Assembly (NCBI GenBank): GCA_034687125.1
Contig: JAQGBZ010000114.1
Coordinates: forward strand, 1 to 64,000
Direction: 5' to 3'
Source of the DNA: Neelides folsomi
Taxonomy: Eukaryota > Arthropoda > Collembola > Neelipleona > Neelidae
DNA: 64,000 nucleotides
This document shows positions 25,834 to 40,800 of this stretch, in pieces. A program made the position numbers and the translations under genes. How positions within the stretch are numbered: position 1 is the stretch's first letter; each line of letters opens with the position of its first letter. The notes under the pieces were generated by a model, which worked only from the letters and a program-made list of their open reading frames with translations, searched no databases and was not told where the DNA came from.

Positions 25834-28800
25834 GTAAGAATCTTGTTGTTGTGTAATTTTTCCCCTTTTCTCTTTCAACTTATTCCTTGAGTGAGAGAAC
25901 CATTAGTTTCACTCGCGCATTACGCTCGTAGATTATAAGGGGGTTTTCCGGGAGAGTAAAATGGAATCCCGTGATTACTAAATCAATGAGAAAACGTTGT
26001 TCTTTGTAAATATATTAGTATTTCGGAAGGTTGTATTAAACCTTTAATGTCTTTCTCCATATTTATTTTCCCTATGTGCCTGTACTTATACTTATGGAGC
26101 TGGATTGAAGCTATGTTTGTGTTTGTCCTCGAAGGCTCCGACTAGATGACGGCATGGCTGTGTCATGTTAATTCCCTTTAGCAAATGAAGGAAAATGGAA
26201 AAGAGAGTGTTGAAGGAGCTTTGGCTCTATGAACCAGGGAGATCAAAGCAAAAGAGTCCAAATAAAGAGCGACAAAGTCGGACGGCGACTTCGAGACTCA
26301 CCGAGTAGAATGAATGATAGAAAAGCATGGACATGTATGGAAATGGAAAATCCTCATTAAGTTATGAAAAATGCGTGGATCTTTCATACTTGTCTTTTGA
26401 TATCCTCCGCGTGTACTTACATTAGAAGAGCATTTTTTACCATCAGAGAAACCCATTAGTTAGTAGAGCTATCTTGATTCAAGGCATTCGTCTCCTCATT
26501 TCTTTAATCATTAGACGAGGGGAAGAGGAGTAGCTGGAGAAGAAAGGCTGTTCTTGTAAGGCCTCCAACCAAGCTTCCCACTCCATGCAAATACCCAGTA
26601 GTCTCCATTAAAGACAATTGCTTCCATTGTTTGTCTCGATTACTTGATAAATCGTTTCGAAGCAGATCATTTTTCTACCTGCCAGAATGATAATCATGTC
26701 AATTAATTTGAAATCCCTCATCGTATATAAATTTATTTCCACTCCTCTGTTGGTTCTGTTTCAAAGTCTTTGGACAGCTCCTTTTCCTTTCATCACGCAA
26801 TGGTCATTAGTCGATCAAAAGCAGATTGCCAGCTAAAGATCCGCCAATTTAACGCAGCCTCACAAACGGCTAAATAGCCAACTCATCAGATGTTCCTATC
26901 TGCCCAAAATGGCTCAATCATTTATGAATCCATCAACAACACATGCTGCTGCTCCGAAAGAGAAATTAATGCTTATAACTTTGACTCTGACACAACTGGG
27001 TCATTTTGATTATTGCTAAAGCCGATTCAGCCTTCACGCCCTACTATTAGATCATATTAAATGATTGACGTTTGAAATTTAAACTTCTGGCTGTCATCGC
27101 TATTCTTTTCATCATCCCAATATGATTTAATGAATATTCTTATCCTGTCAATTGGAACAATAAGCCACTGTATTAAGTTATTTGGACTTTTAATACTTTA
27201 TTACATGGTTCGTAATCTTTAAAAGTAAAAAATATTATTTGTATTTTAATTTTTTAATATTATCCTGTTTGCTACTTATAAAAATAAATTATTGATGTTG
27301 TACAACACAATGTACAATATTATAAAAATCTCTGCGAATCGGGTTTAAAGGGTTTATGAATACTATCAATATTGTAAGGCAAATAAATTTTGAGTTCACG
27401 TTATTGTTAAGTTTGATCTTATCGAGTGCAAGATTAAGTTAATCCTTACGGATCAATAAATACATAAATTCACACTTTCACGCATGTACTTGCGGTGTTT
27501 TTATGCTTATTTTTTTACTAGGTACCAAAGGTTTTATGTTATATGTATGTGTAGAAGAAGTGTTAACTTGTAAAATTGACCTATAATTTACAATGATTAG
27601 AGGCTCAGTAATTCTAATCAAAACAAAGTTATTTCAGTTTATTTTGATTTATGCTTTATTTAAAAACACCATTAAAATATTTTCCAATTATCAATAATTC
27701 GTAGATATCTATTTATTTAGCTCAATAAGATAATAGAATTCTTTAAATATTATTTTAATGAAGTCATAATTATATCCTTTCGGGAACATGTGTTTAACAA
27801 TGAATCTTAAAAAAATCTTGTTTTTTGAATACTACTACTCGTATATTCTTTTAAATAAGTAGCTTTTGATTGAACTTTAATTTAAACTTTAATTTAAAGC
27901 CGAGGACAATGGGGAATTCAAATGGAAGAAAAATATAATGGGAATCGATAGGGGATTCATGGGAAAATGACGAGAGTGATTTACTTTTGAATTGATTCAC
28001 TATCATCATCTTTATTAATGGGAAAACCGTCAAGCCCAGGAGGTTCGAGAAAGAATATCGGTTTAAGTGAGTCGTGAAATTTAGGGATTCTTGCATTTGA
28101 AAGGAAAATGAAAAATAGGAATGATAATATTTGATCTTTTATGGTGGAAGATAAATACGAGTATATGGGAGTGAGAAGAAGAGAATTCGATGTCGATATG
28201 CAGAGCTCAGCTTTTGGATTCAAAAGACGGAAAGTAAACATAATTTTTCATCTTTCATCACTCGTCTGGCGTTTGTTAAATTCTTGGTATGGTCTAGGGA
28301 AGGTTAAGGCCCGATCCTTGTTATGGATTTTTGTCTTTTTCTGACTTTTCCTTCGGGAAGGCTCAGATGTTCCTCTTTCAATTTCCAATTCGGCCTCAAG
28401 CCGGCTCAACTGGAGCATGGACAGTGCAAGGATTATTTTCCCTATTTTTCGTGTAGAAGTCAACTGTGAGCTGAATGAATAAAGCCATGTGTCCTCCTCC
28501 TGCTCCGCTTATTCACTCTCCCAATATTTTACAACTGGGGTTCTATTCAGACGGTGAGTTTGAAAGTCGGGTCAGGAATATGTAAACATTCTCCGGTCGT
28601 GCATTCTATGTAGTAGGATGAGACGACTCCTTCTTTTAAAGGTTCAAAGGATAAGTCTGGTTAGCCACGAAGGAGAAATCAAAGGTCGTTCTAACCAAAT
28701 TCTTCCCCTCCCTTTACCTTTAGGAATCAATAAAAGCTGATAGGATTCTCCATTTTTATTTTAACTTCCGCTACATTTTATTGGACTTTAATGGATCCAA

Positions 28801-31800
28801 TCTCCCTTTTGGGCTGAAGTTGAACGTAATAGACAAATGGTCGTGTTTTGAATGAGAAGAAGTTGGTCAATATCAATATATTGGTATACTTATTCAAGTA
28901 TGTGTTTTCCTTCCCTCTTCCTGGTTACCTCTTCGACGGCATCGAGCCCCAGTTGCATGCGAAGGGATTCTAAAAAGAAAATATCCTTTTTCTAAGTGTT
29001 GTTGATATTATTGTATGATTGAACGGCCCCCCTGTAAAGACTTGATAATGTTCCCATTTGGACCTGTGTGAGAGAGAAAAAAGGAATATGAAATGGGGAG
29101 TCAAAGAAGGAGTAAACGCTCCTTATCACCTTCTTTTCTTCTTCCAAAGGCTCCCCTGCATATAAATGCTCACTTCTTGCGGAGATTAAAAGGAGAGTTG
29201 GTTTGGAATCGTTGAAGCCTTTCTTTTTATTCACAATTTCCTCCCTTGGATTTCTTTTTTTCCAAACCGATGGTTTTAAAATGAACGGATGGGTACGAGA
29301 AGGGAGGGGAGATTCATAAGACCATGGCAAATCTCGTTTCCATATTAAATAAATCCATATAGGATTATTTTTAATTGGATTTGATTGTGAAAGGAGTACA
29401 CTCTTTTTTTCATCCTGTGTAAATTATTTCTACATTCAATTTCAATTCCTTCATGAAATGAGAACCACATTCATAAATAAACCCTTGTTTGTGTGCGGTG
29501 AGGGTGAAGTTTCAAAGTTTTCCTCTTTATTTCTTTCATTCGAAGGGGGTGAAGGGGAAGGTGGCGTTTCTCCGCCCATTATTGCATTCCAAATGACTCG
29601 AGTCGTCACAATGAGAAAAGGTAGGGATTTCCTTGTGGAGACAGAAGGAGAGTTAGGGTACAATAATCCTCATCTGAGAATCAGGAGTTTGGCAATGGGA
29701 GAATGACTCCTATAGCGGTGGAGTGATGCAAGGGCATTTCCCCATTATGCATTATAGAGAAGGAGGAGGAGAAGGAAACGGGAATTACGATCTTGGAATT
29801 GAATTCTACTTTTCCCCGATTCACACGCGAAAATACTTTCTCCCTCTTCAACTAACTATTTTCCTTTTCTTGTGTGTATTTCGAGGACCGGCTTTTCCTC
29901 CTCGCTGTGTTGTGCGTAGGACCGAGGGTGTGCCGTGGAGTATTGCTCTTGGCTCTCTTCCCCCTCTCCCTGCGTGCCAAGACTTTTCGTGTTTCCTAAA
30001 TCAAATGTCCAACACTTAGGTTTATTATCTCCATGCCAACTCCCTCGAAGGAGAGGTAAGGGAAGAGTAATCGCACAGGAGGGAGATACACAGGAGAGAA
30101 GAAGGGAGCCGAATACAACTTTGGGAGATCATTGTAAAACATTCGGTGTGTGTCTTTATTTTCAAACAGTTGACGACATGTGAGAATGTACTCTCATCCT
30201 CACAGTCTTTTATGATCGCACTGCCCTGTTCCACGCTCTCCTCATTTGAAGCCCATAAAAGAAGTAATTTAGGAGTGTATTTTCCCTCATTTGCTCCATG
30301 AACTACAGGAGGGAAACAAGGATTTAAAAATTCGCTCTTGCTTCGTTCCACTCACCGAGAACCTCACACGATTGCGGAAGTCGGGGTAGTTGAGTTTCCT
30401 CATTCACGACTGGAACTGATTGCCTTGAGCTTATTAAATTGCCCTGGATTGGATTAAGATAGGATGAGGGATGAGGCCGGGAGTTGAGCTCGAAGGCCCG
30501 AGGTCTGAGGTGGGGAGGAGCAGAGTGACTTGATATCTTGGTTCACTAATGTAATTACAGGTTAATCTTCCCTACTTTAATTGAACTTGTGTTTCTTCCA
30601 TCATTATCCTTCCCGCTGCTCGCACGTTTCTTGTAGCCCATACTCTCCCACCAGGAACCTGGGAAGCTCTAGGGGGAGAATTTCTGACTCATTATGGAGA
30701 ACATGTGTTGTCTTTAAGAAAGAAATGAGATTATCTCGTTGGCATTCAAGTTGATTCAAGGGGGAAAAATCATTTTGCCTCCTTCTTTGCTAATGCTAGG
30801 AAAAGCTCCGGCGGTGAAGACGAAGGTCTTGAATTTAGATTGACTCGAATGGTGATGACACCAAGTGTTCTGGATTAAAAGGGGTGAACCTCCTCCGACC
30901 TCGTCAGAAAATGAGAATTTAATCTCACCCTTTGACTTGAATCAAGAGAGGAGGAATTAAGAGAATGGCACTTTTTCATTAAATCCCTCTTTTCATATTG
31001 ACCGGCCTTGCTCTTTCCTTGTTGTTTTTTTGTCACTGGAGATGAAGCGATGAGAGAACAGCTGTGAAAATTTATGACAGCTTCAATTCCAATCCTCCCA
31101 TCCTTAACACAATGTGAATGTGAGGGAAAGTAAACTGCTGTTTGCTCAATTTCCAGTCATCCCTCCTGTCCTCATCCTGATAGAGTCGGAAATAATAAGG
31201 GGAATTGCAAACCTTTCCTCTTTATTTGCCAGAGCTGAAGGAAGATAAATGGATTGAAAAACCTTCAAACTCTTTTCTTCCCTCCACAATGGTCTTCCAA
31301 CGAACTCATTATATCAAATACCTACACTTTTTTCATAATTTGTTCGTGCATTATTCAGAGGAGTCATCATCTTGTAAAAATTGGACGATGGCATTCACAT
31401 TTAGGCATTCACATCTTCTATTTATTAGATGTTGGAAATTCAGATGAGGACGAAGAAAAAAAATCATTTTTTCCTTCGCTGCTTTATGATGGCATATTAG
31501 TCTCATAATAAGTAAGAGTTACAGAGCGAGAAATAGTAACTACTCGTATGTACAAACTGGAGGCGAAAAAAGTTTTCTCATGGAAAGTCACGACAAGAAG
31601 TCGGCTTTTTGATTTTGGATAATTTTTTGTTCAGCCGCTTGTTCTTTGCGGGACTTTGCCTCTCCTCTACAAATACTTAATATAAAGTTTAGACAAGGGA
31701 AAGGCGCCTTTACTAACAAATAGCCCTTCTGAGTTCTCTGCAGTCAGTTTGAAAAATGATGGGCTTTTGGCCCTTTGGAAATTTATCCTTTGGTCCTCTG

Positions 31801-34800
31801 TTCGAATGAGGAAGAAGACGAAGGATCGTAATAATGAAAAGACGCGGGAAGACAAGGAAGGGTGAGTCTTGAATTGTAACGAGCTCCCCAACATACTCCG
31901 CCCTCGCCTCGCTAAACTGAGGGAGCAAAGTGTTGATGAGCTGGAATTTAATTCAATGTTGGGGGAAGGAAGGAAGCCTCGTCCTGGAAGGATGTTTGCT
32001 CAAGGAAATGGGGAAAATAATATTAGACTTTACAATTTGACTCACATCCAAGTTTGACACACTCTTTCATTCACTTTTTTAACCGATGAACCACTTTGGC
32101 CGCAATTGTGACATATGACTCGCCTGGGTCACATTTTCATCATCTCGGTTTATCGCTTCTCTAGTGGAGGATGAAATGAGCTCTCACCACGTTTTCCTTC
32201 AGTCTTCTTAACAACTCTTCCCTGCGGAGCGTCAACATTAGTTCATTTTCATTCTGGAGATTGAAGCCCTGGTTTTATTACTATCCAAACACACGGGAAA
32301 AGACAACAATAGTCGCCACATGTAGATAGGAAAGTCTCGTGAATTATTCTCCACCCACTCACTCCACAGTGAAGTTGACTCTCCAACTTCTCCACTTTTT
32401 TCCCCTTCCTTCCCTATTTACAGTTCGGAGCACAAAGAACCGACTCCCTCGGCTCATTTCATCGTCCGGGTAAGAATGAATAAAAGGCATATATATATTT
32501 GATAGAGGAGAGCTCAGGAAAATTTCCCCTGGTTAGAGGCATTAATATAACCTAACAGGTACACGGGGCTTACGCGTGTAATATTCCACCGATGTGAAAT
32601 GAGAGGGGGAGAGTTGAGTTGAATGGAGAATGGCCAATGAAGGTGTCTTCAGTAGGGAGCGGAGCGGCAAAGACCCCTCGGTCCCTTGGGAACTCTCAAA
32701 CTGGCTTCACGGAGTTGTATAGGTTTTGAGCGATTGTTTCGGATATTTGTTACTTTCAACGTTTGCTCGCCAACCGACGACGGCAAAGCTCGTGTCCCAT
32801 GAGACGACGAAGGCCAAAGGCATCCCTCCCCACCCTAATGGACCATCATATAATAAGGCATGAAATGAAAGACATGTCATGTAATTTGGTGAACCCTATT
32901 AGACAAAGTTTGTGTGTGTGTGTGTGTATGTGTGGGTTTTATATGATGGGAACGGTCCGATTGGACAGAGAGATGAAGTTTCCTCACCCTCAACACCATC
33001 AATTCAAAACCACAAGAGACCCGTCTGGCACTAATACTAGAATTGGGTAAATCACCGCTGGGTTTTTGAAATAAATACAATTCTATTTTTTACTTATTTG
33101 TAAATGAAAAATGAATTCCTACTATTGTTCATGTCTAGTACTTTATGAACATATGAGGGGGTAATGTATGAGTTTGCACACACAGGAGCATGGAAAACTC
33201 ATTTCACAACCTGCTGAGAGATAATTTCATTCACCACCCTCCTAAACCTCTATTTGACTCGATTAGTAAATGCCCAACCCAAAGGAGATATATCAAGTTT
33301 AATGTCCGAGTACTTGTCTACTTAATCCTTTGAGTATTGAAAAGAAGAGAAATCAGCCGAACAGAAATTGTTGAGACTGATCAGGGTCCAAAGAAGTTTT
33401 ACCAATCCTTTCTCACTTGTTTCTATATTTGGTCTTGTTTCCCTTCATCGTCGTCGGTCCATGGGCTGAGTAGATAAAAAGCAAATCCTTTCTAAGCTTT
33501 GAAGGATTAGAAATATGAACAGACGCCGAAGCTCAGTCTGCGTCAGGGGAGAAAAGGCGAACCGCTCCGTCGGGTCGAACTAATAGATTCATATTATACT
33601 TTTACTCTCATAGTTTTATTGTGGGGTCTCGGAGATAATTCGTATAATGGAAGTCCCTCGTTTCATATTAGGAGACCATTTAGGACGAGGACGTCGTTCT
33701 CGTCCGTAAGGGTGGAATGATATGGAGTGTGGAAGGGAAAACACCCGTCGATCCTAAATCACTTTTGCTCCTCTGATTCCTCTCATCATTCAATAACCAC
33801 CAGAGCAGGATCGAGCGACGACACAGCAGCTTTTATCTCTTACTTTCATCTCGTTCTCTTAATCTTGTTTTTATCATTTCTTCCCCTCCAAGTTCCGATT
33901 TGATTTTTTCGACTTTGACTTTCATTCATTCAAGATCGACTGAGTTCTGATTGATTGTCTCCACTAGAAATCGAGTGGAATCAGATTGGATTATTATTTT
34001 TCCAAATTCACCCATCATTCTTACATTGTGGGTGTACAATAGGGATGGCATGAAATAGAGAACGGGTGAAGAGGATTTCTTTCGTTTTATGGATCGTTCT
34101 TTTTCACAAGTTATTTACCCTCATCTCTCTCCCTGACGTCTTTTAATATCATGAAACTCGGTGGACGTGAAAAACTTGTCTTTGTGACAAAGTCTTCAAA
34201 GTGATTGAACGACCTCCCATACGAAGATTCCTCTGATTTTTCCACCGTCTCTTCCCTAATCGATAAAGCGTAACTACCAAAAGTAAAAAAAAGTATATTA
34301 CTCACATGAAAACCCGATTTTGAAAATGAGAGCAACCACTTTTATATAATTTTATCGTCTTTACTTGATGCCTTCTCCAACGAAGTTTGTACATTTCCCC
34401 GTGCCAATTGCCATGAGCTTTATGATTATTTCCTCAAAGTATATTGAAGAATTTCGGTACAATTTAACTTTGAAGATGGAAATTTAGATTAAGAACCACG
34501 TTTAATAGAATGAGATTCAACTTCTCCGATGTAATAAAATGAAAGTGAGCCAGGAAAAAATTGAACATTTGGACCTTAATGATGATAAAACGAAAACGAA
34601 TTTGATGCTTTAAAAAGTATTAGAAAGCAAAACAAATAAAATTGTCTTGTTTTGCACATAGGAGCTAAGAAGAAACATGAATGATTCATAAAGTGGTTCT
34701 TAATGATCGTCTAAATTTATGACAAAAGGTTGTTAAATGAGGAAGAAGCCAAAATTCATGGGACAAATGCCATGAAACTATTTATTATATCTTTATCTCA

Positions 34801-37800
34801 TGTAATCAGTATAATACTGTGCATTTATTATGCGGCACATTTTGGGTCATTTTGCATTTCTTTGGACAAAAAATATGATAATTTAGTTTCTGGAAAAAAG
34901 CTCTTATTTATTCTATTATGTCGACTTTATGTATACATTGTTAGTGAAAGATGAAGACGATCACATGTGCTTGAACGGAAAGGAGACGAGCGGCGGGTAT
35001 GCGTATAAGGAACATGGAAAAATGACCCCATAAGGTCAGAAGGAGATGTTAGTGATCTGTTACGAGACGAGACGGAGCAGATGCTGACGAAAGAATGGGT
35101 TCTCCATGAGACTCGAATAGAGCAAGAGAAAATGAGAGGAACGAAATGGACAAAAAATTTGTAGAGCACTGGTTTTGATGCTTGGTTGAATTGGATTCAT
35201 TCCTCCTCTCCCTCTGTTCCTCGTAGTCAGGGAAGACATCGGTCTTTTAGATGGTTTCTTCTACAAGGACCAACAAGCTCCATATCCTCGTCGCATAAAA
35301 TTAGACGTATCTTTTAAATATAGATGATTTATCGGCACCTCCTCATCTCATCTCTTAAAGGCTCACCAATGAAGTTGATTTGTGAGGAGAGGGGATCCCT
35401 TGCCGCCTCACCACGATGTATTTCCCTCCAGTCGCGATCAGTTCCATTTAGGCTCTTTTTGGAAAATCTGTCAATTCTCTTTTAGAGCCTTCTTGTTCAT
35501 GATCCATTATGAGTAGTGGGAATGGCTGTAGAAAGAATAAGCAAGGAGGATGATCTGGGTTGTAAAAGGAAAGGAACGGTTACTTGTTAGTGTTATGGAC
35601 AAACATGTTCTCCTATTTCTTACAACTTGGTTAAACTTTAGAACATGGATGTCTCTCGGAAGAGCTCACTTGGAACGCAGAACGGTAGATTATACATGGG
35701 GACCGAACTATACATTTTCCTAGAGACAGCCCGAGTCCTCCGTCCCAGAGGTAGAGAGAAAACATAAAACTCGTGTTCGTGTGCAAGCTCATGATGGCAC
35801 TTTTATCCGAATGAGTGGAGCGAGAAGAATCGCAATGGATCCTTTTGTTGTGTAAATGTTATTTTCTTCCCCTTCAAATAAGAGAAGGAACTTTGGGCGA
35901 AAAGAAGGAAAAGATTAAAATCCAGATTTACCTGTGATAACTCCAAAAGTGTTTGTAAGGTCAAATTGTTATGTTTCCTCTCTTTACACATGCGGACATC
36001 CATTTTGCTCAATTTTTACCTTTCTTTCTCACTTAAATTCGCCCCTTTGTTCTTCTCATTATTTACGTTCATGCGAGAGACGTGGAGGTTTGAGGGGAAA
36101 TTCTCGACGCTCCATGCAAATGAGCAGAATTGCCCAGAATTTTGGAAAAGGAGACTTGGGACGTGTGGAGGGAATAAGAGAATGGGGATCATTATTTCTT
36201 TTGATTACACGAGAATCTTAAACGTAATGAGCTGTTCTAGACTCCCCAGCCAGAGAGGAGTTGAATAAATTGGGAACATATGACAAGGCCTTAATAATAA
36301 AAGTTCCAAAGTTCTCTGAGCTCTGCGAGTGAGCAAACAGATCCTAATCCCTAATTGCAATTTTCCGGGAGACTGTGATCCGACTAGGAGATGAGGCGGA
36401 ATGTTGTTGGATGAGAAAATATTGTAATATACCATGTCATCTCGTTTGTGTATCGAATTGCACTTTAAATTCCTTCTTGAAAGATGCTCCGAGTTGAGCG
36501 GATGGAGGGAGGGAAGAATTCTTTACTCTCATTTTTCTTCCTTGCCTTTTTAAAATGAAAGGCTAAGAATTCATTTATCCTTATGCTCCAAGAAAGAAGT
36601 CGGAAGGAAATGAAAACATGGATTTCCAAATATGATTGACGACAAAACCGTCTAGTGCCAAATTGAACGTAATCATCTATTATAGTAATGCAATAAGGAA
36701 GTCGGAGTGAACATTGACATGACTATGGGTTTATTACATTCGACCTTATTGGTTTAAAAATGTAAAGTGGGGAAAGCAGGATGTTCCTTTTGCCTACTTG
36801 ATAAAATTTAGAAGAACAGGGAAATGGAGTTAGTGAGGAGGAAGATCTGGAACGGCATTGGAATCCTTTTTGTATAAAGTGATCGTAAAATCTGGATGAA
36901 TTTTTATGTCCCCTATCGTCGGGGCGGCGAGGGCGGGAGGAATATTGGCGTAGTGAAGTGGCATACTTGAGACGGCCGCCTTCTGCGGACGGAGAAGGAA
37001 GAGGGGAGCATTAGGGTATTAGTCTAAGTATTAGGTTAGGGACGAGGGCTGGTGAAGTTGAGGAGTCGGAAGGAAGAAGTTTCCAATTCCCTCAGAGATC
37101 GAGAGCAAGAAAAGGATGTCGAGAGTGTTACTATGGAGATTCTGTGGGATTTCTCTTCACCCCGAATTGATTTCTATCTTCTTAGTTGGTGGTGTGAGGA
37201 GCTCCCTCCTCTTTGTATTAAACCTTCCCCTGCCCGTTTATTCTCCCTGCTCATCTGGAATTCCTTATTTTATTACTCCTATTTTGGCACATAAAAGATA
37301 TTGGGCGGGTGGATGGAGGGGGAGAGATAGGTCTGGAAAGAAGAAGACGCCGCTCTCGAGAACATACGACCATTGCCTCAATCAGGGATAGACAAACAAC
37401 ATAGGTTGGGATATCTTATCTTCCCATATCACTTCTCCGATCCACCACCATCAATATCGTGTAGTATCATCTTAATGAATCCTCATTCCCTCAAACTATT
37501 AATAATGATGAACTTCATCACAGAGCCTTTCATATTTTCTTCAGCTGATTATGAATCCTCCGTCGTAGGCCGCGTTCGCGTCGTAACTCGATAAGTGAAC
37601 CCACTCGGTTCCTCTCTCAATATCCAATTCCCTTTCAACCGCACATATCAATATTCAATTTGTATGACCTGAATTCCCAATTTCTTCATCTCACTTACCG
37701 ACCTCAAATATTCAATATTCATTCGGCAACTCTCAAGTATGCATGTAGCCCGAAAATTGAAAGGCAGATTGAAGAGGGTCGTTCCCTTTGCCACTGTCGG

Positions 37801-40800
37801 ACGGAAGGGTTGGGGAAGGAAGGGCCAAGTGGAGTGGTGGAGAACGAGCGAGATGCATTAACTTCTGATCCTCCGGCCTTCCGGCTCCACTGACGTTGAT
37901 TTTAAAAGTTAGATAGGGAGTATGTAAAAAGAGCCCTCGGAGAGACCCTCATTGAAAGCGAATAAAAGGGAGAGTCATTTGGGATTCAGGGCAGGGGAGC
38001 TCTGCGAATCACTCTCGGAGATGTTTTTAAAAGTTGTGCATTTGAAGAGTCGGATTACATCTGAGTTGTGGTCTCGTGGTTGCGAGGGGATGAGAGATAC
38101 TGCCTCCATGACAGTCCCAAGAAGATCTTCATCACATCCCACCTAATAGCGAGTATATGGAAGGTATAAGGGACCAGAAGGAACCGGATTCTGCGGATGC
38201 TTTTAAACCCCCGGCTTTTCTCCTTTTAACTCTTCCCCTTCTCACCGAAGAGGAGCTCTGCGAGTTGTAAGTTTTGTTTGCCTAAGGTAATGTGGTTTCT
38301 TCCACCACATTTTTCAGGGTAATGCGAATATTTCTTTCTTGGGTGTCTGGGAGGTGACGGGAGAGTGATGGATTTAGGAATGATTTTACGCTTTGTTTAT
38401 TTTGACTCAGCCGCAAAGCTAATGACAGAGTCGCGTCGAACTTGGAATTGTCTTCATCTCCCTTTTCACCTCCACGAGACTCTTCCTCAAAAGGGAATGA
38501 GTTCAGTTTAATGAAATTGAAAGTATCCTTTTACGCCCCGCTAGAATGTGGATAATGACAGTGTGTGTGCGACAGAGCGGTTAAGAGAAGACTCAATGGA
38601 GTCCTTATTATAATACTTAGGCATGTGTGTATTATCTATTATCATTGTTATTAATATTTATTATTATTGAATCTTTGAGTTATGCAAGTGAAGATTGGTT
38701 AAACTTAGGGTCCTTATTCCCAATGAGGGAAGAGGAAATTCCTTATCGAAACGACACTTATAAAACTGTCGAACCCCACCCAAAGGCTCAAGTCAAATGT
38801 CGTGCCTACGAATATAAGGGGTGACTCCACCCTGAGCTATAGACTCGTAATGAGCTTTTTACATTTACCCTGTAGTGAAAAATAATTTAGGGGTGGTTGT
38901 TGAGTATAGGGGACCCCTCGCTGGGTCGCCAATAGCCTTCTGTGTATCATCAAAATAGAAATCCATTGATTTTTAGGCCCTCTTATCAATTTATGACTTC
39001 TCTCGAGCTCAAATCTCTAATGGACCCATACACGAAAGTACGAAGGGCCGAACAAATTTAGTGTAATTGTCTTGTCTTCCAGAAACAGCTCCTCATCCTG
39101 ACTTGAACTTTTCTCCTTCATGTAGAGACTCTTCATTCCGGGAACACTCTTATGAAATATTCTTGAAGGGAGTTGAAAAGGCCGCCTTGGATTAACCTAA
39201 ATGTAATGTAGATGGAAGTTGGAGATGAAGGAAGGGGCAAGTCCGGAGTGACCCCAATCTTCCCATTTGGAGAGAACATGGGAGGCGATGTAATGGCCAA
39301 TAATTTCATTTCATCCTGCCGTCACAGTTGGTGACTAATAAATTATATTTGGTGGTAGTAGGAGTGAATCTCTTTAATTCATTTGGCCTCCGGTTTGGAG
39401 ATCCCATCTCGAGATTCACTTAAGAAGGGTCCCCACAAATGCATAATAGAAATCTCCATAGGATGCATAGCAGGTTGAACCGGGCGATGGTGGAATTTCA
39501 TTTTTATGGCGCGGCATCTTAAAAATGGGAGCGGAGTGAAGGGAAATAACCAAAGGCGTCAAAAATGGGTGGTAGGTTGGTCCAAGGAATTAGACTCCTT
39601 GGTTGAAAAGGTCTTTGAAACGAATGCGGCCCTTGAAGGCCTTTTGTTTGGACTGCTGATTCCAATGATTTCACGACTCATTTACATTCAGAGTGCAATT
39701 GGGAAGATGTGTTCTTCCAGCACCTGAGAGACCCGTTCCGAAAATGGGTGTTGGACCGTTTACAGTTCATCTCCAGAGTACACTTCCATTCATTATGAGT
39801 CCATCGGAGGCTGTGAGTTACAACCTATACTTTGGAAGCAATTTAGATTTACTCTCCTGATCTCTGATGAATGACACCGAGGAGGTTCAACTTTAATGTT
39901 ATACCTATTCCAGACTCATCTCCACTCTCGGCCTTTTCATTATTGCTATGTTTAATGAGTATTATCGCTAAGAATGGGCGTCCGGGTTATTCTAATCTAA
40001 TGTTATGGAACACACATGCCATTAGTGAACTTTGGTTTGAAGTACGAATCCTCTCTCATTATTTCCTCTTTCCTGTGTTCTCTCATTCCAAGCCTGACTC
40101 GTCTCGCACACATTGGAAATCCTATCTCTCTTTTTTAATCTTAAATGGCAAATTTTTATTAGGAGAATGCAGTCTGGGATATTGTTCTCCGCTTGTATCC
40201 GGTTTATTAGCATGACTATCCTCTCATCCTGATAATTGTCCTGTAGGTTATGGCTTGCGCCAATTAAGTGACAACGAGTTTTAACAACGTTCCTTGTCAT
40301 ATATTGAGCCAGCTCGCCACACTACGACCAACCAGGATACTTTGATATGTTCCAATTGAAGCCAATTTAAATTCTTTTTTCGTCCACAAATTACGGATAT
40401 ATAGGATTAAGACAATATAAAAGTTAAATTAGTCCAAAGGGGAGACCTCTAGAATAACAATGTCCTTCGAGAAGATTTGAATCTCGAGTTTATACATATT
40501 GAATCCTCAACGACTCCAGGCTCATGGCCCCATTTCTATTTTACCACTCTCATTCTTAATGGCTTATTAGAGAGACAAAAGTTTGAAGGAATATAAAATC
40601 GTGGAGGCTCATTACGACTCGTAGTGAGTCTCCTCTAGGCAAAATGATTTTCTAATGAATAAATCCATATGGTATGTGTATGAGTGCGAGTTATATGCAA
40701 ATCCCTAGTTGGTTTTCTTCCTTGATCTTGAAATATTATATTAGTCTCTCGCCCTTTGTTTTCCTCTATGTAATTTTATGGTGGTAAAGTAGAACAATGA